Below are positions 5,714 to 13,340 of a DNA stretch of 13,413 bases, one piece after another. Origin of the DNA: Brevibacillus sp. (GTDB lineage Bacteria > Bacillota > Bacilli > Brevibacillales > Brevibacillaceae). The notes below the pieces were generated by a model. It was given only the letters and a program-made list of their open reading frames with translations, ran no database searches and was not told the DNA's origin. How positions within the stretch are numbered: position 1 is the stretch's first letter; each line of letters opens with the position of its first letter. The position numbers and the translations under genes were made by a program. The stretch lies in the NCBI GenBank assembly GCA_029240815.1, contig JARDZO010000147.1, positions 1 to 13,413 of the forward strand, read 5' to 3'.

Positions 5714-6949
5714 GTGTCTCTTCAACCGAATTTTTTTCAGCAGTATCAGCATGCTGATATCGATGAACTAGCCGATGTGATTGGAGAGCTCCTGCAAAAT
5801 CCCATTACAATCGAGGATGCCGACCATAAATTGATTGCGTACAGCTCGCATGGGGAGAGTACGGATCAGGCTCGCTGGTCGACAATCATGGGGCGGAGAG
5901 TGCCGGAGAAAGTATTGACACGCTTGTGGAAAGACGGTGTATTTCAGGCACTGTTGACGCAGGATGATCCTGTACATGTACCGGCAAAGGACGAGATTGG
6001 ACTGGGCAAGCGGGTAGCGATCGCGATCAGGCGTAACAACGATGTGCTCGGCTACATCTGGGCGCAGGAGGTAAACCGTCCGATCACGGCAGATGACGAT
6101 GAAATCTTGCGCCAGGCTGCACGAGCGGCTGTTGCTCGCCTCATGCAGCGCCAGGGAAAACGAAAGGCAGAGGAACAGCGGCGAAAAGAATTCCTGTGGG
6201 AGCTATTACTCGGTAACCACAGCAGCGAGACCGCAATCCGGCAAAAAGCAGACAGTCTGCAGATGCAATTGCCCACCTCCTATCTGATCTGTATCGTCGA
6301 AGCAGCTGGTGCGAGGCTCGACCAATATTTGTATCCTTTGTTGATGCGCGACAAGCTGTACTGGGTCGTGGACGGCTCCCAGATCATTTTACTGATCGGA
6401 TTGACCGAGGCGAAGAAAGAACAGAACGATGTGCTGATCCGTAAAGTGGAGCAGTTTCTTGCCGATTCGCTAGAAAAACTGGAGGCACACGTCAGTGAAG
6501 GCCAGGTTACGGCAGGATATGGACTCGGGTACAAGACATATACGGATATCGTGAAAAGCTACCGGGAAGCACTCCATGCGGTAAAGGTCAAAAAGCTGTT
6601 TCCGCGTGAGACAGAGGGCATCCACGGGTATCACGAGTTGGGCATTTACCGCTATCTTTTGCAGGTAAAGCAATGGGAAGAGGAGCAGGGGTACAGCAAT
6701 GAGCGTATCGAAAAGCTCAAGCAATACGACCGGGACAATCAGACGGCTATGCTGGAGACGCTGGAAACGTTTCTGGATGCGGCAGGCAAAGTCAATGTGA
6801 CCGCGCAGCGGCTTCATGTCCACATCAATACGCTGAGCTATCGACTGCGCCGAATCGAAGAGATCGTGCGGGTCGATCTGGAGAATATGAACCAGCGCGC
6901 CGCCCTTTATTTAGAGCTGAAAATGGCAAAGTTAAATAGCGAACAATAG
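5714..6949 (+). CDS. adeR: PucR/CdaR-family transcriptional activator, likely AdeR (alanine dehydrogenase regulator)
   Basis: 411 residues. An N-terminal sensory, GAF-like part (about 15-135, with NPITIEDADHKLIAYSS) is followed by a basic helical linker (about 140-165), a CdaR GGDEF-like domain (about 165-300) and a C-terminal PucR helix-turn-helix (about 350-405), with NVTAQRLHVHINTLSYRLRR typical of that fold. The start is a GTG with GAGGTGG just upstream. In B. subtilis the PucR-type protein AdeR (YukF) is encoded beside ald and activates it. The same order and orientation here, with an inverted repeat between the genes, makes the assignment strong, though it rests on context as much as sequence. 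No terminator separates it from ald, but ald has its own promoter signals. The inducer is presumably alanine or a related signal. Confidence 0.85.
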   Translation: MSLQPNFFQQYQHADIDELADVIGELLQNPITIEDADHKLIAYSSHGESTDQARWSTIMGRRVPEKVLTRLWKDGVFQALLTQDDPVHVPAKDEIGLGKRVAIAIRRNNDVLGYIWAQEVNRPITADDDEILRQAARAAVARLMQRQGKRKAEEQRRKEFLWELLLGNHSSETAIRQKADSLQMQLPTSYLICIVEAAGARLDQYLYPLLMRDKLYWVVDGSQIILLIGLTEAKKEQNDVLIRKVEQFLADSLEKLEAHVSEGQVTAGYGLGYKTYTDIVKSYREALHAVKVKKLFPRETEGIHGYHELGIYRYLLQVKQWEEEQGYSNERIEKLKQYDRDNQTAMLETLETFLDAAGKVNVTAQRLHVHINTLSYRLRRIEEIVRVDLENMNQRAALYLELKMAKLNSEQ

Positions 6950-6953
6950 TTCG

Positions 6954-6971
6954 TTTGTGGATTTTCACAAA
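6954..6971. promoter_or_regulatory. Candidate AdeR operator upstream of ald
   Basis: TTTGTG (6954-6959) and CACAAA (6966-6971) are perfect inverted repeats with a 6-bp spacer. The centre is about 75 bp upstream of the start predicted from the TACAAT at 7027-7032, a classic activator position. From memory, the B. subtilis AdeR site on the ald promoter lies at a similar distance. A second, shorter inverted repeat, CGAAC-N4-GTTCG (6940-6953), overlaps the adeR stop codon and may belong to the site. Confidence 0.5.
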
Positions 6972-7026
6972 TAGGAGGACGACAAGATTAAAGGAATCCC
7001 CAAGGAAGCGCATGCAAAAAACGCTG

Positions 7027-7032
7027 TACAAT
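7027..7032 (+). promoter_or_regulatory. -10 element of the ald promoter
   Basis: TACAAT matches five of six consensus positions, but no recognisable -35 lies 16-18 bp upstream (the 17-bp position reads GGAAGC). A good -10 with a missing -35 fits an activator-dependent promoter. The predicted start near 7038 gives a leader of about 40 nt ending in a strong AAGGAGGA site. Confidence 0.5.
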
Positions 7033-7078
7033 GATACCAATCTCAATAAATCGGCGTTTCCAAGGAGGACTACCTATC

Positions 7079-8203
7079 ATGATCGTCGGAATTCCAAAAG
7101 AAATTAAAAATAACGAAAATCGCGTAGCCATCACCCCTGCAGGTGTAGCAGCGCTCGTACAAAACGGACATAGTGTTGTAGTGGAAAACAACGCAGGTAA
7201 AGGCAGCAATTTTTCCAATGAAGACTATGCCGCGCAAGGTGCGAAAATCGTAGACAGCGCAGCAGAAGCATGGGCTGCCGACATGGTAATGAAAGTAAAA
7301 GAACCACTTCCTTCCGAGTACGGTTATTTCCGCGAAGGTCTGATTCTCTTCACATACCTGCATTTGGCTCCAGAGCCTGAGTTGACTCGTGCTCTGATGG
7401 AGAAAAAAGTAGTAGCTATCGCTTATGAAACCATCCAGCTGGACAATGGTGCATTGCCGCTTCTGATGCCGATGTCTGAGGTTGCGGGCCGTATGTCCGT
7501 ACAAATCGGTGCACAATTCCTGGAAAAACAATACGGCGGAAAAGGCGTACTGCTCGGTGGCGTACCTGGCGTGCCAAAAGGCGAAGTTGTGGTAATCGGT
7601 GGTGGTATCGTAGGAACGAACGCAGCGAAAATGGCGCTCGGGCTGGGTGCAAACGTGACGATCCTCGACGTGAACGCAGATCGTCTCCGTCAACTGGATG
7701 ACCTGTTCCAAGGCCGCGTACAGACCTTGATCTCCAACTCCTTCAACATCGCAAGCGCGGTGAAAAAAGCAGATCTGCTGGTAGGGGCTGTATTGATCCC
7801 TGGTGCTCGTGCTCCTCGCCTGGTAACAGAAGACATGGTGAAAGACATGACTCCAGGCTCCGTGATCGTAGACGTAGCGATTGACCAAGGCGGTTCGATC
7901 GAAACAGTAGACCGCATCACGACTCATGACAACCCAACGTATGAAAAACACGGCGTGATCCACTATGCAGTAGCAAACATGCCTGGTGCTGTCGCTCGTA
8001 CGTCCACGCTGGCTCTGACCAACGTAACCGTACCGTACGCGGTTCAACTGGCAAACAAAGGCTACGCGCAAGCAATCCGTGACAACAAAGCGCTGGCAAA
8101 AGGCGTAAACGTCATCGATGGCAAAGTAAGCTACAAAGCAGTAGCAGACGCGCACAACCTGCCGTATGCATCTGTAGAGGATGTACTCTTGGTGAAAAAC
8201 TAA
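7079..8203 (+). CDS. ald: Alanine dehydrogenase
   Basis: 374 residues, normal for the family (B. subtilis Ald is 378). It oxidatively deaminates L-alanine to pyruvate and ammonia with NAD+, in the cytoplasm, feeding alanine into central metabolism, including during sporulation. It begins [20 protein letters not shown], with the substrate-binding R15, followed by K74, H95 ([10 protein letters not shown]) and D269 (VDVAIDQGG), equivalent to the catalytic set R15/K75/H96/D270 of characterised enzymes. The NAD-binding motif is VIGGGIVG at 172-179. The ATG at 7079 follows AAGGAGGA by 9 nt; an in-frame start at 7031 overlaps the -10 and is rejected. Codon use is strongly biased compared with the neighbours (CGT for Arg, GTA for Val, GCA and AAA frequent), as in highly expressed genes. 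It is probably activated by AdeR and ends at a strong terminator. Confidence 0.98.
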   Translation: MIVGIPKEIKNNENRVAITPAGVAALVQNGHSVVVENNAGKGSNFSNEDYAAQGAKIVDSAAEAWAADMVMKVKEPLPSEYGYFREGLILFTYLHLAPEPELTRALMEKKVVAIAYETIQLDNGALPLLMPMSEVAGRMSVQIGAQFLEKQYGGKGVLLGGVPGVPKGEVVVIGGGIVGTNAAKMALGLGANVTILDVNADRLRQLDDLFQGRVQTLISNSFNIASAVKKADLLVGAVLIPGARAPRLVTEDMVKDMTPGSVIVDVAIDQGGSIETVDRITTHDNPTYEKHGVIHYAVANMPGAVARTSTLALTNVTVPYAVQLANKGYAQAIRDNKALAKGVNVIDGKVSYKAVADAHNLPYASVEDVLLVKN

Positions 8204-8220
8204 GCTACCCATAGAAACCA

Positions 8221-8256
8221 ACAGCCTGCCCTTCGCATGAGGGGCGGGCTGTTTTT
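8221..8256 (+). terminator. Rho-independent terminator of ald
   Basis: ACAGCCTGCCC (8221-8231) pairs with GGGCGGGCTGT (8242-8252), with one G-U pair, followed by a run of five Ts. The convergent ger operon ends 11 bp beyond it. On the minus strand the hairpin is followed only by TGGTTTC, so it may slow minus-strand transcription but is a weaker terminator there. Confidence 0.88.
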
Positions 8257-8266
8257 ACGTAAATGG

Positions 8267-9439
8267 TCACTGTGGAAGGAGATCATTCGGGTACTGGTAC
8301 CAGTTTTGCTTCATCTTGCCTGAATCACTCAGGTATAAGTGAACAGTCACACCTTCCAACGAATTCGCGGTTATTTTGTTCGAGTGGTCTTTCGCGAACT
8401 GCTTCCAAGCGTTTACATCTTTCTTGTACAGCGCTTCTTCAAAGCTGAACAGGTCGACCCCGCGTTCGACTCCCTTCAGAAATGTCCCCCGAACCTGTTC
8501 TAAAACTTCTTTTTCCGCAATCCGCTTGATCTCCTCGGAGGAAATTTTCCCCATCACTTCCCGGACAAAAGCTTTCAAGTAGACATGTACATGGAACGTA
8601 GGTTTTACGCCCATGTGAACGGGGTGAACGTCCAGCCGCACATTCTTGATTCGCAATGTTGCTTTGGGCTTGCCATTTTCCCGAATGATCACTCCTGCGA
8701 ATTCGGTATGCTCATTCATCCAGCGAAGGCCGAGCAAATCAGTGTTTGGAAAAAAGCCTTCCCACTGCCCTCGATGAATGGCATGGATCCCATCGATCGA
8801 GAGCCGGGAGACAAATTTGTTGTTTTCTTTCCAGGTTTTTTCGTAAATCGTGATGTTCGGCAAAGCGATCGTGTTGCTTGGCTCCCAGAAGCGTTCAATA
8901 AATTTGTAGAACTGAATCGGCTCGATAAAAGAACGCTGCTTATAGACCTCTTCAGGCTGATGCAGGAGCGAAATCAGCGGCGAAAAGCCTGTCAAGGCGT
9001 GATTGCTCAATATGTCCTCGAGAGGTTCTCTTGTTCCGAACACCCATTTCGTATAGCGCACAAGACCGTACCGATTCAAAATGTCGTAGGAAGGCAAAAG
9101 GTTTTTTTTTAACATCCGCTCATGGAAGATAATGGAGGAGACGAAGCCTGCGAACAACGGAACCTGGGAGTTTTTTTGCAGATTATCCAAGGCGTTTTGC
9201 GGCGTCTCCCCACGGCCAATAGAAACAACAGCGGGTGGTGACGATGGAGCGGGAGCTTCCTGCTTGGCAACACTGGCAAGATCGGAAGACTGGGCGTAAA
9301 TCACGTATTCGTCATTGACGTAATCGATTCCGAACGCAGACAGGTAAATCATATCTTGGATGGACTTCTGATCCCAGCAACCGCTCAGCAGGGTGAGCAA
9401 GCAAGTGAGAAGGACACTGGCGATCCATTTGCGCCTCAA
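8267..9439 (-). CDS. Ger(x)C-family spore germination lipoprotein (receptor C subunit)
   Basis: 390 residues. A lipoprotein signal peptide ends in LLTLLSGC (C21), followed by the usual WDQKSIQDM start of mature GerC proteins. The N-terminal domain covers about 22-190 and the GerAC C-terminal domain about 200-380, with RLSIDGIHAIHRGQWEGFF and a late EVLEQVRGTFLKG helix. In germinant receptors the C subunit is an inner-membrane lipoprotein of the spore needed for receptor function. The start is TTG at 9439, whose last two bases plus the next A form the TGA stop of the A subunit gene (a 4-base overlap, TTGA). GGAAGGG lies 7 nt upstream, so translation is probably coupled. Codons for residues 112-115 contain a run of nine As. 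It is the last gene of the operon. Confidence 0.93.
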   Translation of the reverse strand: MRRKWIASVLLTCLLTLLSGCWDQKSIQDMIYLSAFGIDYVNDEYVIYAQSSDLASVAKQEAPAPSSPPAVVSIGRGETPQNALDNLQKNSQVPLFAGFVSSIIFHERMLKKNLLPSYDILNRYGLVRYTKWVFGTREPLEDILSNHALTGFSPLISLLHQPEEVYKQRSFIEPIQFYKFIERFWEPSNTIALPNITIYEKTWKENNKFVSRLSIDGIHAIHRGQWEGFFPNTDLLGLRWMNEHTEFAGVIIRENGKPKATLRIKNVRLDVHPVHMGVKPTFHVHVYLKAFVREVMGKISSEEIKRIAEKEVLEQVRGTFLKGVERGVDLFSFEEALYKKDVNAWKQFAKDHSNKITANSLEGVTVHLYLSDSGKMKQNWYQYPNDLLPQ

Positions 9440-10818
9440 TTGGCATCCCTTCCTTTTTTGGAGCCTTGCTGAAAGATACTGATGAGTGGTCGGAACAAAA
9501 CAAGAAACAGGGTAGAGACAATGTTGGAAGACTTCAGCAGCAAGTAGGGTCTGCCTAGCGAGGTCAGTGTAGACAGATAGTAAATGATCATGATGATGCT
9601 GACGATAAAGCCGTATGTGCCGACTACCGCGGACAGCAAAAACACAAAAAAACGGGCAACGGTAACAGCGCCGCTCAACGATTGGTTGATCAAAGTAAAA
9701 GAAGCGACAACTGTGAGCGAACCGATGAAGAGCATTGAAGGGGATGTAAACCCGGCGCGGATCGAGGCATCCCCGATGATGAGTGCACCGACCAGAGCCA
9801 GCGTTTGTCCGACAGTCTTAGGCAGCCTAGCGCCGGCTTCACGCAGGAATTCAAAGATAAACAGCACGCCGAACAGCTCCATGGGCGCAGAAAACGGGAG
9901 TCCTTTACGGCCCTGGGTAACCGTCGCCAACAGCTGAAATGGAAACTCCTCGATGTTGTATGCGGAAAGGGCGATCCAAAAGCCGGGCAAAAACACAGAG
10001 ATCCAGATGCCTCCGAGACGAAGGATGCGTTCCAGCCACACATAGCCAATCGGATACTGGTCGTCCTCGGGAGACTTGATCAGCTCTAGCAGTGTGACAG
10101 GGGCTAAGAGGGCTACCGGTGACCCGTCCACCATGACGATGGCTTTCCCTTCCATCAGCATAAAGACAGCAAAATCGGGGCGTCCGGTGTAATCCACGAG
10201 GGGAAATAGCGAGTAAGTCTGGTCGCTGAGCTTTTTCTCCAAAATGGCACTGTTGATGATCTTTTTCTGGTTGCAGCTGAGCAGACGCTCGCGGATGGTC
10301 TCGACGATGTCAGGCGGCGTTCCGTCCCGCATATAGAGAAGGGCGACTTTGGTACGGGAGCGAGTGCCGATCGTAAACGACTCGCAGGCGAGAGAGAGTG
10401 TCCGCATCCGCTTTCGGATGAGCGCGATATTTGAAGAGAGGTCCTCGATAAAACCGTCGCGCGGACCCTTGATGGATACTTCTGTATTTGCTTCTTCGGT
10501 TGTGCGTTGGGGACGACTGGAAATATCCCAGGCGAAAGGGGGAGCTTCTCCTAGAAACAACAGCAAATCTCCAGCAAACAAACGATCTACCCACTGATCT
10601 TCATCGTCGAGAAGAAAGGAAATGGGGAGAGCGCGAAGGTCACCTTCAGACAAGTGGCTGTCGAGCTGCGGAATGACAACCTCTTGCATGTGTTGAAGGT
10701 CGACGAGTCCTTGGCAGTACACGAGGAGCATAGGTTGGTCCTCTTGCGTTACAAAGCGCATCATCACGACATCGCCACTGTGAGAAAACAGGCTCTTCAG
10801 TTGTTCCTCACGCGTCAT
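9436..10818 (-). CDS. GerA-family spore germination protein (receptor A subunit)
   Basis: 460 residues. A soluble N-terminal region (about 1-260) carries the family motif SIKGPRDGFIEDLSSNIALI (115-134) and YTGRPDFAVFMLMEGKAIVM. A C-terminal membrane region with about five hydrophobic segments (265-440) includes PMELFGVLFIFEFLREAGAR and GALIIGDASIRAGFTSPSM. The A subunit forms the germinant receptor with B and C in the spore inner membrane. I start at the ATG at 10818 (GAGGGG 10 nt upstream), which overlaps the B gene by 11 bases. An upstream in-frame ATG at 10881 would put 21 extra residues inside the B gene. The C-terminal tail after the last helix is only about 30 residues, so the protein is slightly short for the family (usually 480-500). 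The germinant cannot be predicted. Confidence 0.95.
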   Translation of the reverse strand: MTREEQLKSLFSHSGDVVMMRFVTQEDQPMLLVYCQGLVDLQHMQEVVIPQLDSHLSEGDLRALPISFLLDDEDQWVDRLFAGDLLLFLGEAPPFAWDISSRPQRTTEEANTEVSIKGPRDGFIEDLSSNIALIRKRMRTLSLACESFTIGTRSRTKVALLYMRDGTPPDIVETIRERLLSCNQKKIINSAILEKKLSDQTYSLFPLVDYTGRPDFAVFMLMEGKAIVMVDGSPVALLAPVTLLELIKSPEDDQYPIGYVWLERILRLGGIWISVFLPGFWIALSAYNIEEFPFQLLATVTQGRKGLPFSAPMELFGVLFIFEFLREAGARLPKTVGQTLALVGALIIGDASIRAGFTSPSMLFIGSLTVVASFTLINQSLSGAVTVARFFVFLLSAVVGTYGFIVSIIMIIYYLSTLTSLGRPYLLLKSSNIVSTLFLVLFRPLISIFQQGSKKGRDAN

Positions 10819-11908
10819 GTTCAGCGTTCCCCTCTCTTTTGCGATTCCACAAAGCAATGCCAGCGATTGCAAGCGTAACAATGACAGTGATGAGTAAGTA
10901 GAGAGGGTAATAAATATGGGTTAAAAACCCGACGAATTGCATGTCGCTAAAAGGAAGGCTGGTAATGACAATCATGCTTACTCCCAAGCAGATGAGGACA
11001 AAGGATCGAGCTTTTGGCGTACGTACCTCCAGTATCTCTGCCAGTAGCATTAGACAGAGTGATATGCGGACGAAGGAGCCCGACAGCCACTGGAAAATCG
11101 CAAAAAACTCCATGTTCTCAATATCTTTTCCAATCGATAAAAGACGCCATTGTTCAAAAGCGGGGAAGCGCTGCCTTGAAGATTCAATCGGACCGAACTC
11201 GACGATGGCTCCGGTGAGCGGGCTCAACGTTAGGATGATGACAATGCCGATCATCGTGACATAATGGACGAGCCGCAACGGTTTCCTCACGTGATGTTGA
11301 AGCAACAAAAGGAGTACCAATTCGGCAAAACCACCGCCTGCATAGATTACCCCTTGCAAGATCGGGGTAATACCGTGCTGATAGACTGGGAGCAACAGGC
11401 TGTAATCTTTTTTTGGCAAGTTGCCAAAAGCGACAAAAAAACCCAGCATGGCAACGATGGGAAGCAGGATTGACGCAGTGATGCCTAGCGGACCGATTCC
11501 TCCGAAGGCAGCGAGGGTGCAGATCCCCATTAATACGAGAGCCGTAAACCACTCTGGGGTCCGAGGCAGGTAATTTACTGTGGTCCACGTTTGTGTATCG
11601 ATGAGGTGTACGAGTGCCATTCCATACAAAGAGAACAGGATCGGAATGAGTATGAGGTAGCTGACAAATTTACCGCTCGTACGCCTTAGCCATTGTTGTA
11701 AGGATTGCTGATGAAGACGGGTGTTGATGAATGAGAGAAGGCAGGCCCACCCTATGAAAGGAATGGAAGCTAGCAGGACACTCAACCATGCATCTCTTTT
11801 GGCTTCACTGAGCAGAAGCGGGATGACTGTAACGTGATTGGTAATCCCGATGGTCAGCATCATCGTCATGATCGCTTGGCTAATTCCGATTTTCCCGTCC
11901 ACTTTCAT
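10808..11908 (-). CDS. Spore germination permease, GerAB/GerKB type (receptor B subunit)
   Basis: 366 residues with about ten hydrophobic segments, the usual size and topology of the endospore germination permease family (APC superfamily). It starts MKVDGKIGISQAIMTMMLT, like the family's GKISxxQ start, and has the characteristic stretch FPAFEQWRLLSIGKDIENMEFFAIFQWL at about 246-273. In known receptors the B subunit binds the germinant. It is the first gene of the operon, so the order is B-A-C instead of A-B-C. The ATG at 11908 is fixed by an in-frame stop just upstream, but the GGAGGTGA is 12 nt away, unusually far. A 12-codon ORF starting at 11918 is better placed for that RBS and overlaps this gene's start. 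A sigma-G-like promoter is at 11945-11974. Confidence 0.94.
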   Translation of the reverse strand: MKVDGKIGISQAIMTMMLTIGITNHVTVIPLLLSEAKRDAWLSVLLASIPFIGWACLLSFINTRLHQQSLQQWLRRTSGKFVSYLILIPILFSLYGMALVHLIDTQTWTTVNYLPRTPEWFTALVLMGICTLAAFGGIGPLGITASILLPIVAMLGFFVAFGNLPKKDYSLLLPVYQHGITPILQGVIYAGGGFAELVLLLLLQHHVRKPLRLVHYVTMIGIVIILTLSPLTGAIVEFGPIESSRQRFPAFEQWRLLSIGKDIENMEFFAIFQWLSGSFVRISLCLMLLAEILEVRTPKARSFVLICLGVSMIVITSLPFSDMQFVGFLTHIYYPLYLLITVIVTLAIAGIALWNRKREGNAEHDA

Positions 11909-11944
11909 ATCGGTTCATTGTCACCTCCATGATGGTGGTACTGC

Positions 11945-11974
11945 TAGGATTTGCCTGCTCAGTTGGAAATATGT
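11945..11974 (-). promoter_or_regulatory. Possible sigma-G promoter of the germination operon
   Basis: On the minus strand, ACATA (11974-11970) and AATCCTA (11951-11945) are separated by 18 bp. They match the sigma-G consensus (GHATR, 17-18 bp, CATNHTA) at four of five and six of seven positions. Forespore expression by sigma-G is the rule for germinant receptor operons. The site lies about 26 bp upstream of the first possible start codon. Confidence 0.4.
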
Positions 11975-11988
11975 ATCAAGGATAAAGG

Positions 11989-12017
11989 TTACCCGCCCTC
12001 TGAAAATGTGGTATTCT
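11989..12017 (+). promoter_or_regulatory. Possible extended -10 promoter of pyrD
   Basis: TATTCT (12012-12017) is preceded by TGG, an extended -10, and has a weak TTACCC (11989-11994) 17 bp upstream. The start near 12024 leaves a leader of about 30 nt, too short for a PyrR-type attenuator. Confidence 0.4.
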
Positions 12018-12053
12018 ACTATGAGGTAAAACGGAGTGAGGAGTGCAACCACG

Positions 12054-13142
12054 ATGTATCAGCTTATACGCAAGTATCTGTTTCAGCAGGACCCTGAAGA
12101 GATTCATGAAAAAACCATTCACGCCCTGAAGCTGGCAGAGGATTCCGCTCCGGGCAAAACGTTGCTGAAGATGATCTACCAACTGCGAGATGAACGTCTG
12201 GAGACAAAGCTGTGGGGGCTCAAGTTCCCGAATCCAGTTGGTCTGGCAGCGGGTTTTGACAAAAATGCAGAAGTGTATCATGCTCTTGGTGCACTTGGAT
12301 TTGGGTTTGTAGAGGTCGGGACGCTCACGCCGCAAGGACAGCCGGGCAATCCAAAGCCGAGACTGTTTCGCTTGCCTGAGCACCAGGCTGTGATCAACCG
12401 GATGGGCTTTAACAATCTTGGGGCCTATCTCGCCTCTCAGCATTTGATTGACTTTGCCTATTCCGATGTTCCGATTGGCATTAATATCGGTAAGAACAAG
12501 ATCACACCGAATGAAGAGGCGGCCAGCGACTACAGCAAATGTATGGACATGCTGTATGCGTACGGCCATTACTTCGTCATTAACATCAGCTCTCCAAATA
12601 CGCCGAATTTGCGCGATTTGCAGGAAACGGAGAGTTTGCGCGTGCTCATCCGTGCCGTGCGGGAAAAAGCAGCGGAGATGGAAGGGCGCGGTATCAAGAA
12701 AAAGCCAATTCTCTTGAAAGTAGCGCCAGACATGTCGGACGAGCAGATGCACGACGTGGTTCATGCCGCAGTAGAAGAAGGCATTTCCGGCATCATCGCG
12801 ACAAATACGACACTGTCCCGTGAGGCTGTCGCCAACCATCCAAAAGCGGATGAGGCGGGAGGCTTGAGCGGAAGACCGTTGACGGAACGCTCTACCGCTT
12901 GGATAAAGCAGATTTATCAAGAAGTAGGCGACAAAGTTCCGATCGTTGGCGTAGGTGGTATTTATACAGGTGAAGATGCGTACAACAAGATTCGCGCAGG
13001 TGCGAGTCTGGTGCAGGTATACACGGGAATGATTTATCAGGGGCCGGGTATCGCCAAGCAAATCAATAAGCAACTGCTGCGGTTGATGGCGAGAGACGGT
13101 TTTAGTCACATCGGTGAAGTGGTTGGCGTAGACGCGAATTAA
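12054..13142 (+). CDS. pyrD: Dihydroorotate dehydrogenase, class 2 (quinone-dependent)
   Basis: 362 residues. It oxidises dihydroorotate to orotate in pyrimidine synthesis, passing electrons through FMN to membrane quinones. The N-terminal helical extension (about 1-45, YQLIRKYLFQQDPEEIHE) is the membrane-associated quinone-site domain that defines class 2. The FMN-binding GLAAGFDKNAE is at 63-73, VGTLTPQGQPGNPKPRLFR at 88-106, the catalytic loop NISSPNTPNLR at 177-187 with the base S180, IIATNTT at 247-253 and GVGGIYTGEDA at 299-309. The ATG at 12054 has GAGGAG 10 nt upstream; a GTG at 12036 would add six residues and overlaps that site. It is monocistronic, between its own promoter and terminator, and no other pyr gene is in the window. 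Bacillus uses a class 1B PyrD with PyrK, so this stand-alone class 2 enzyme is a notable difference. Confidence 0.97.
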   Translation: MYQLIRKYLFQQDPEEIHEKTIHALKLAEDSAPGKTLLKMIYQLRDERLETKLWGLKFPNPVGLAAGFDKNAEVYHALGALGFGFVEVGTLTPQGQPGNPKPRLFRLPEHQAVINRMGFNNLGAYLASQHLIDFAYSDVPIGINIGKNKITPNEEAASDYSKCMDMLYAYGHYFVINISSPNTPNLRDLQETESLRVLIRAVREKAAEMEGRGIKKKPILLKVAPDMSDEQMHDVVHAAVEEGISGIIATNTTLSREAVANHPKADEAGGLSGRPLTERSTAWIKQIYQEVGDKVPIVGVGGIYTGEDAYNKIRAGASLVQVYTGMIYQGPGIAKQINKQLLRLMARDGFSHIGEVVGVDAN

Positions 13143-13169
13143 CCTGAGCAGCTAGTAGTAAGCGCAAAG

Positions 13170-13204
13170 ACCGATGATTCCAGAAAGGAGTCATCGGTTT
13201 TTTA
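13170..13204 (+). terminator. Rho-independent terminator of pyrD
   Basis: ACCGATGA (13170-13177) pairs with TCATCGGT (13191-13198) around a 13-nt loop, followed by a run of six Ts. It begins 27 nt after the stop codon. Confidence 0.88.
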
Positions 13205-13249
13205 TTTCTGAATCAGAAAGTATAAATTCCTTGGAGAAAAAGATGAGCT

Positions 13250-13340
13250 TATCAACATAGCTAGGGTGGGGAGAAGCAGGGAATTCGTTGTTCCGCTAAG
13301 TAGGGTTCCGGAGTCGCTCTGCCTGGAAACCTGCTTCTCC
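13250..13340. repeat. Mosaic palindromic repeat, short copy
   Basis: 13250-13280 and 13281-13319 match the left and right ends of the long copy at 2223-2470 (27 of 31 and 36 of 39 bases), but here they are directly adjacent. The copy is framed by perfect 11-bp inverted repeats, GGAGAAGCAGG (13270-13280) and CCTGCTTCTCC (13330-13340), enclosing 49 bp. The reverse complement of 13325-13340 is identical to 2243-2258 in the long copy. No coding capacity. The 73 bases after it, to the window end, show nothing that I can recognise. Confidence 0.65.

Noticed and set aside
7070..8221. Long 383-codon open frame on the minus strand across ald
   Set aside because: It is the antisense shadow of the highly biased ald codons, has no RBS, and its Cys/His/Arg/Tyr-rich translation looks like no protein.
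11976..13109. 377-codon open frame on the minus strand across pyrD
   Set aside because: Antisense shadow of a well-conserved enzyme gene; no RBS and no recognisable domain.
13205..13219. TTTCTGA-A-TCAGAAA palindrome after the pyrD terminator
   Set aside because: With a 1-base centre it cannot form a useful hairpin, and no promoter or gene is beside it; chance is likely in A-T rich sequence.
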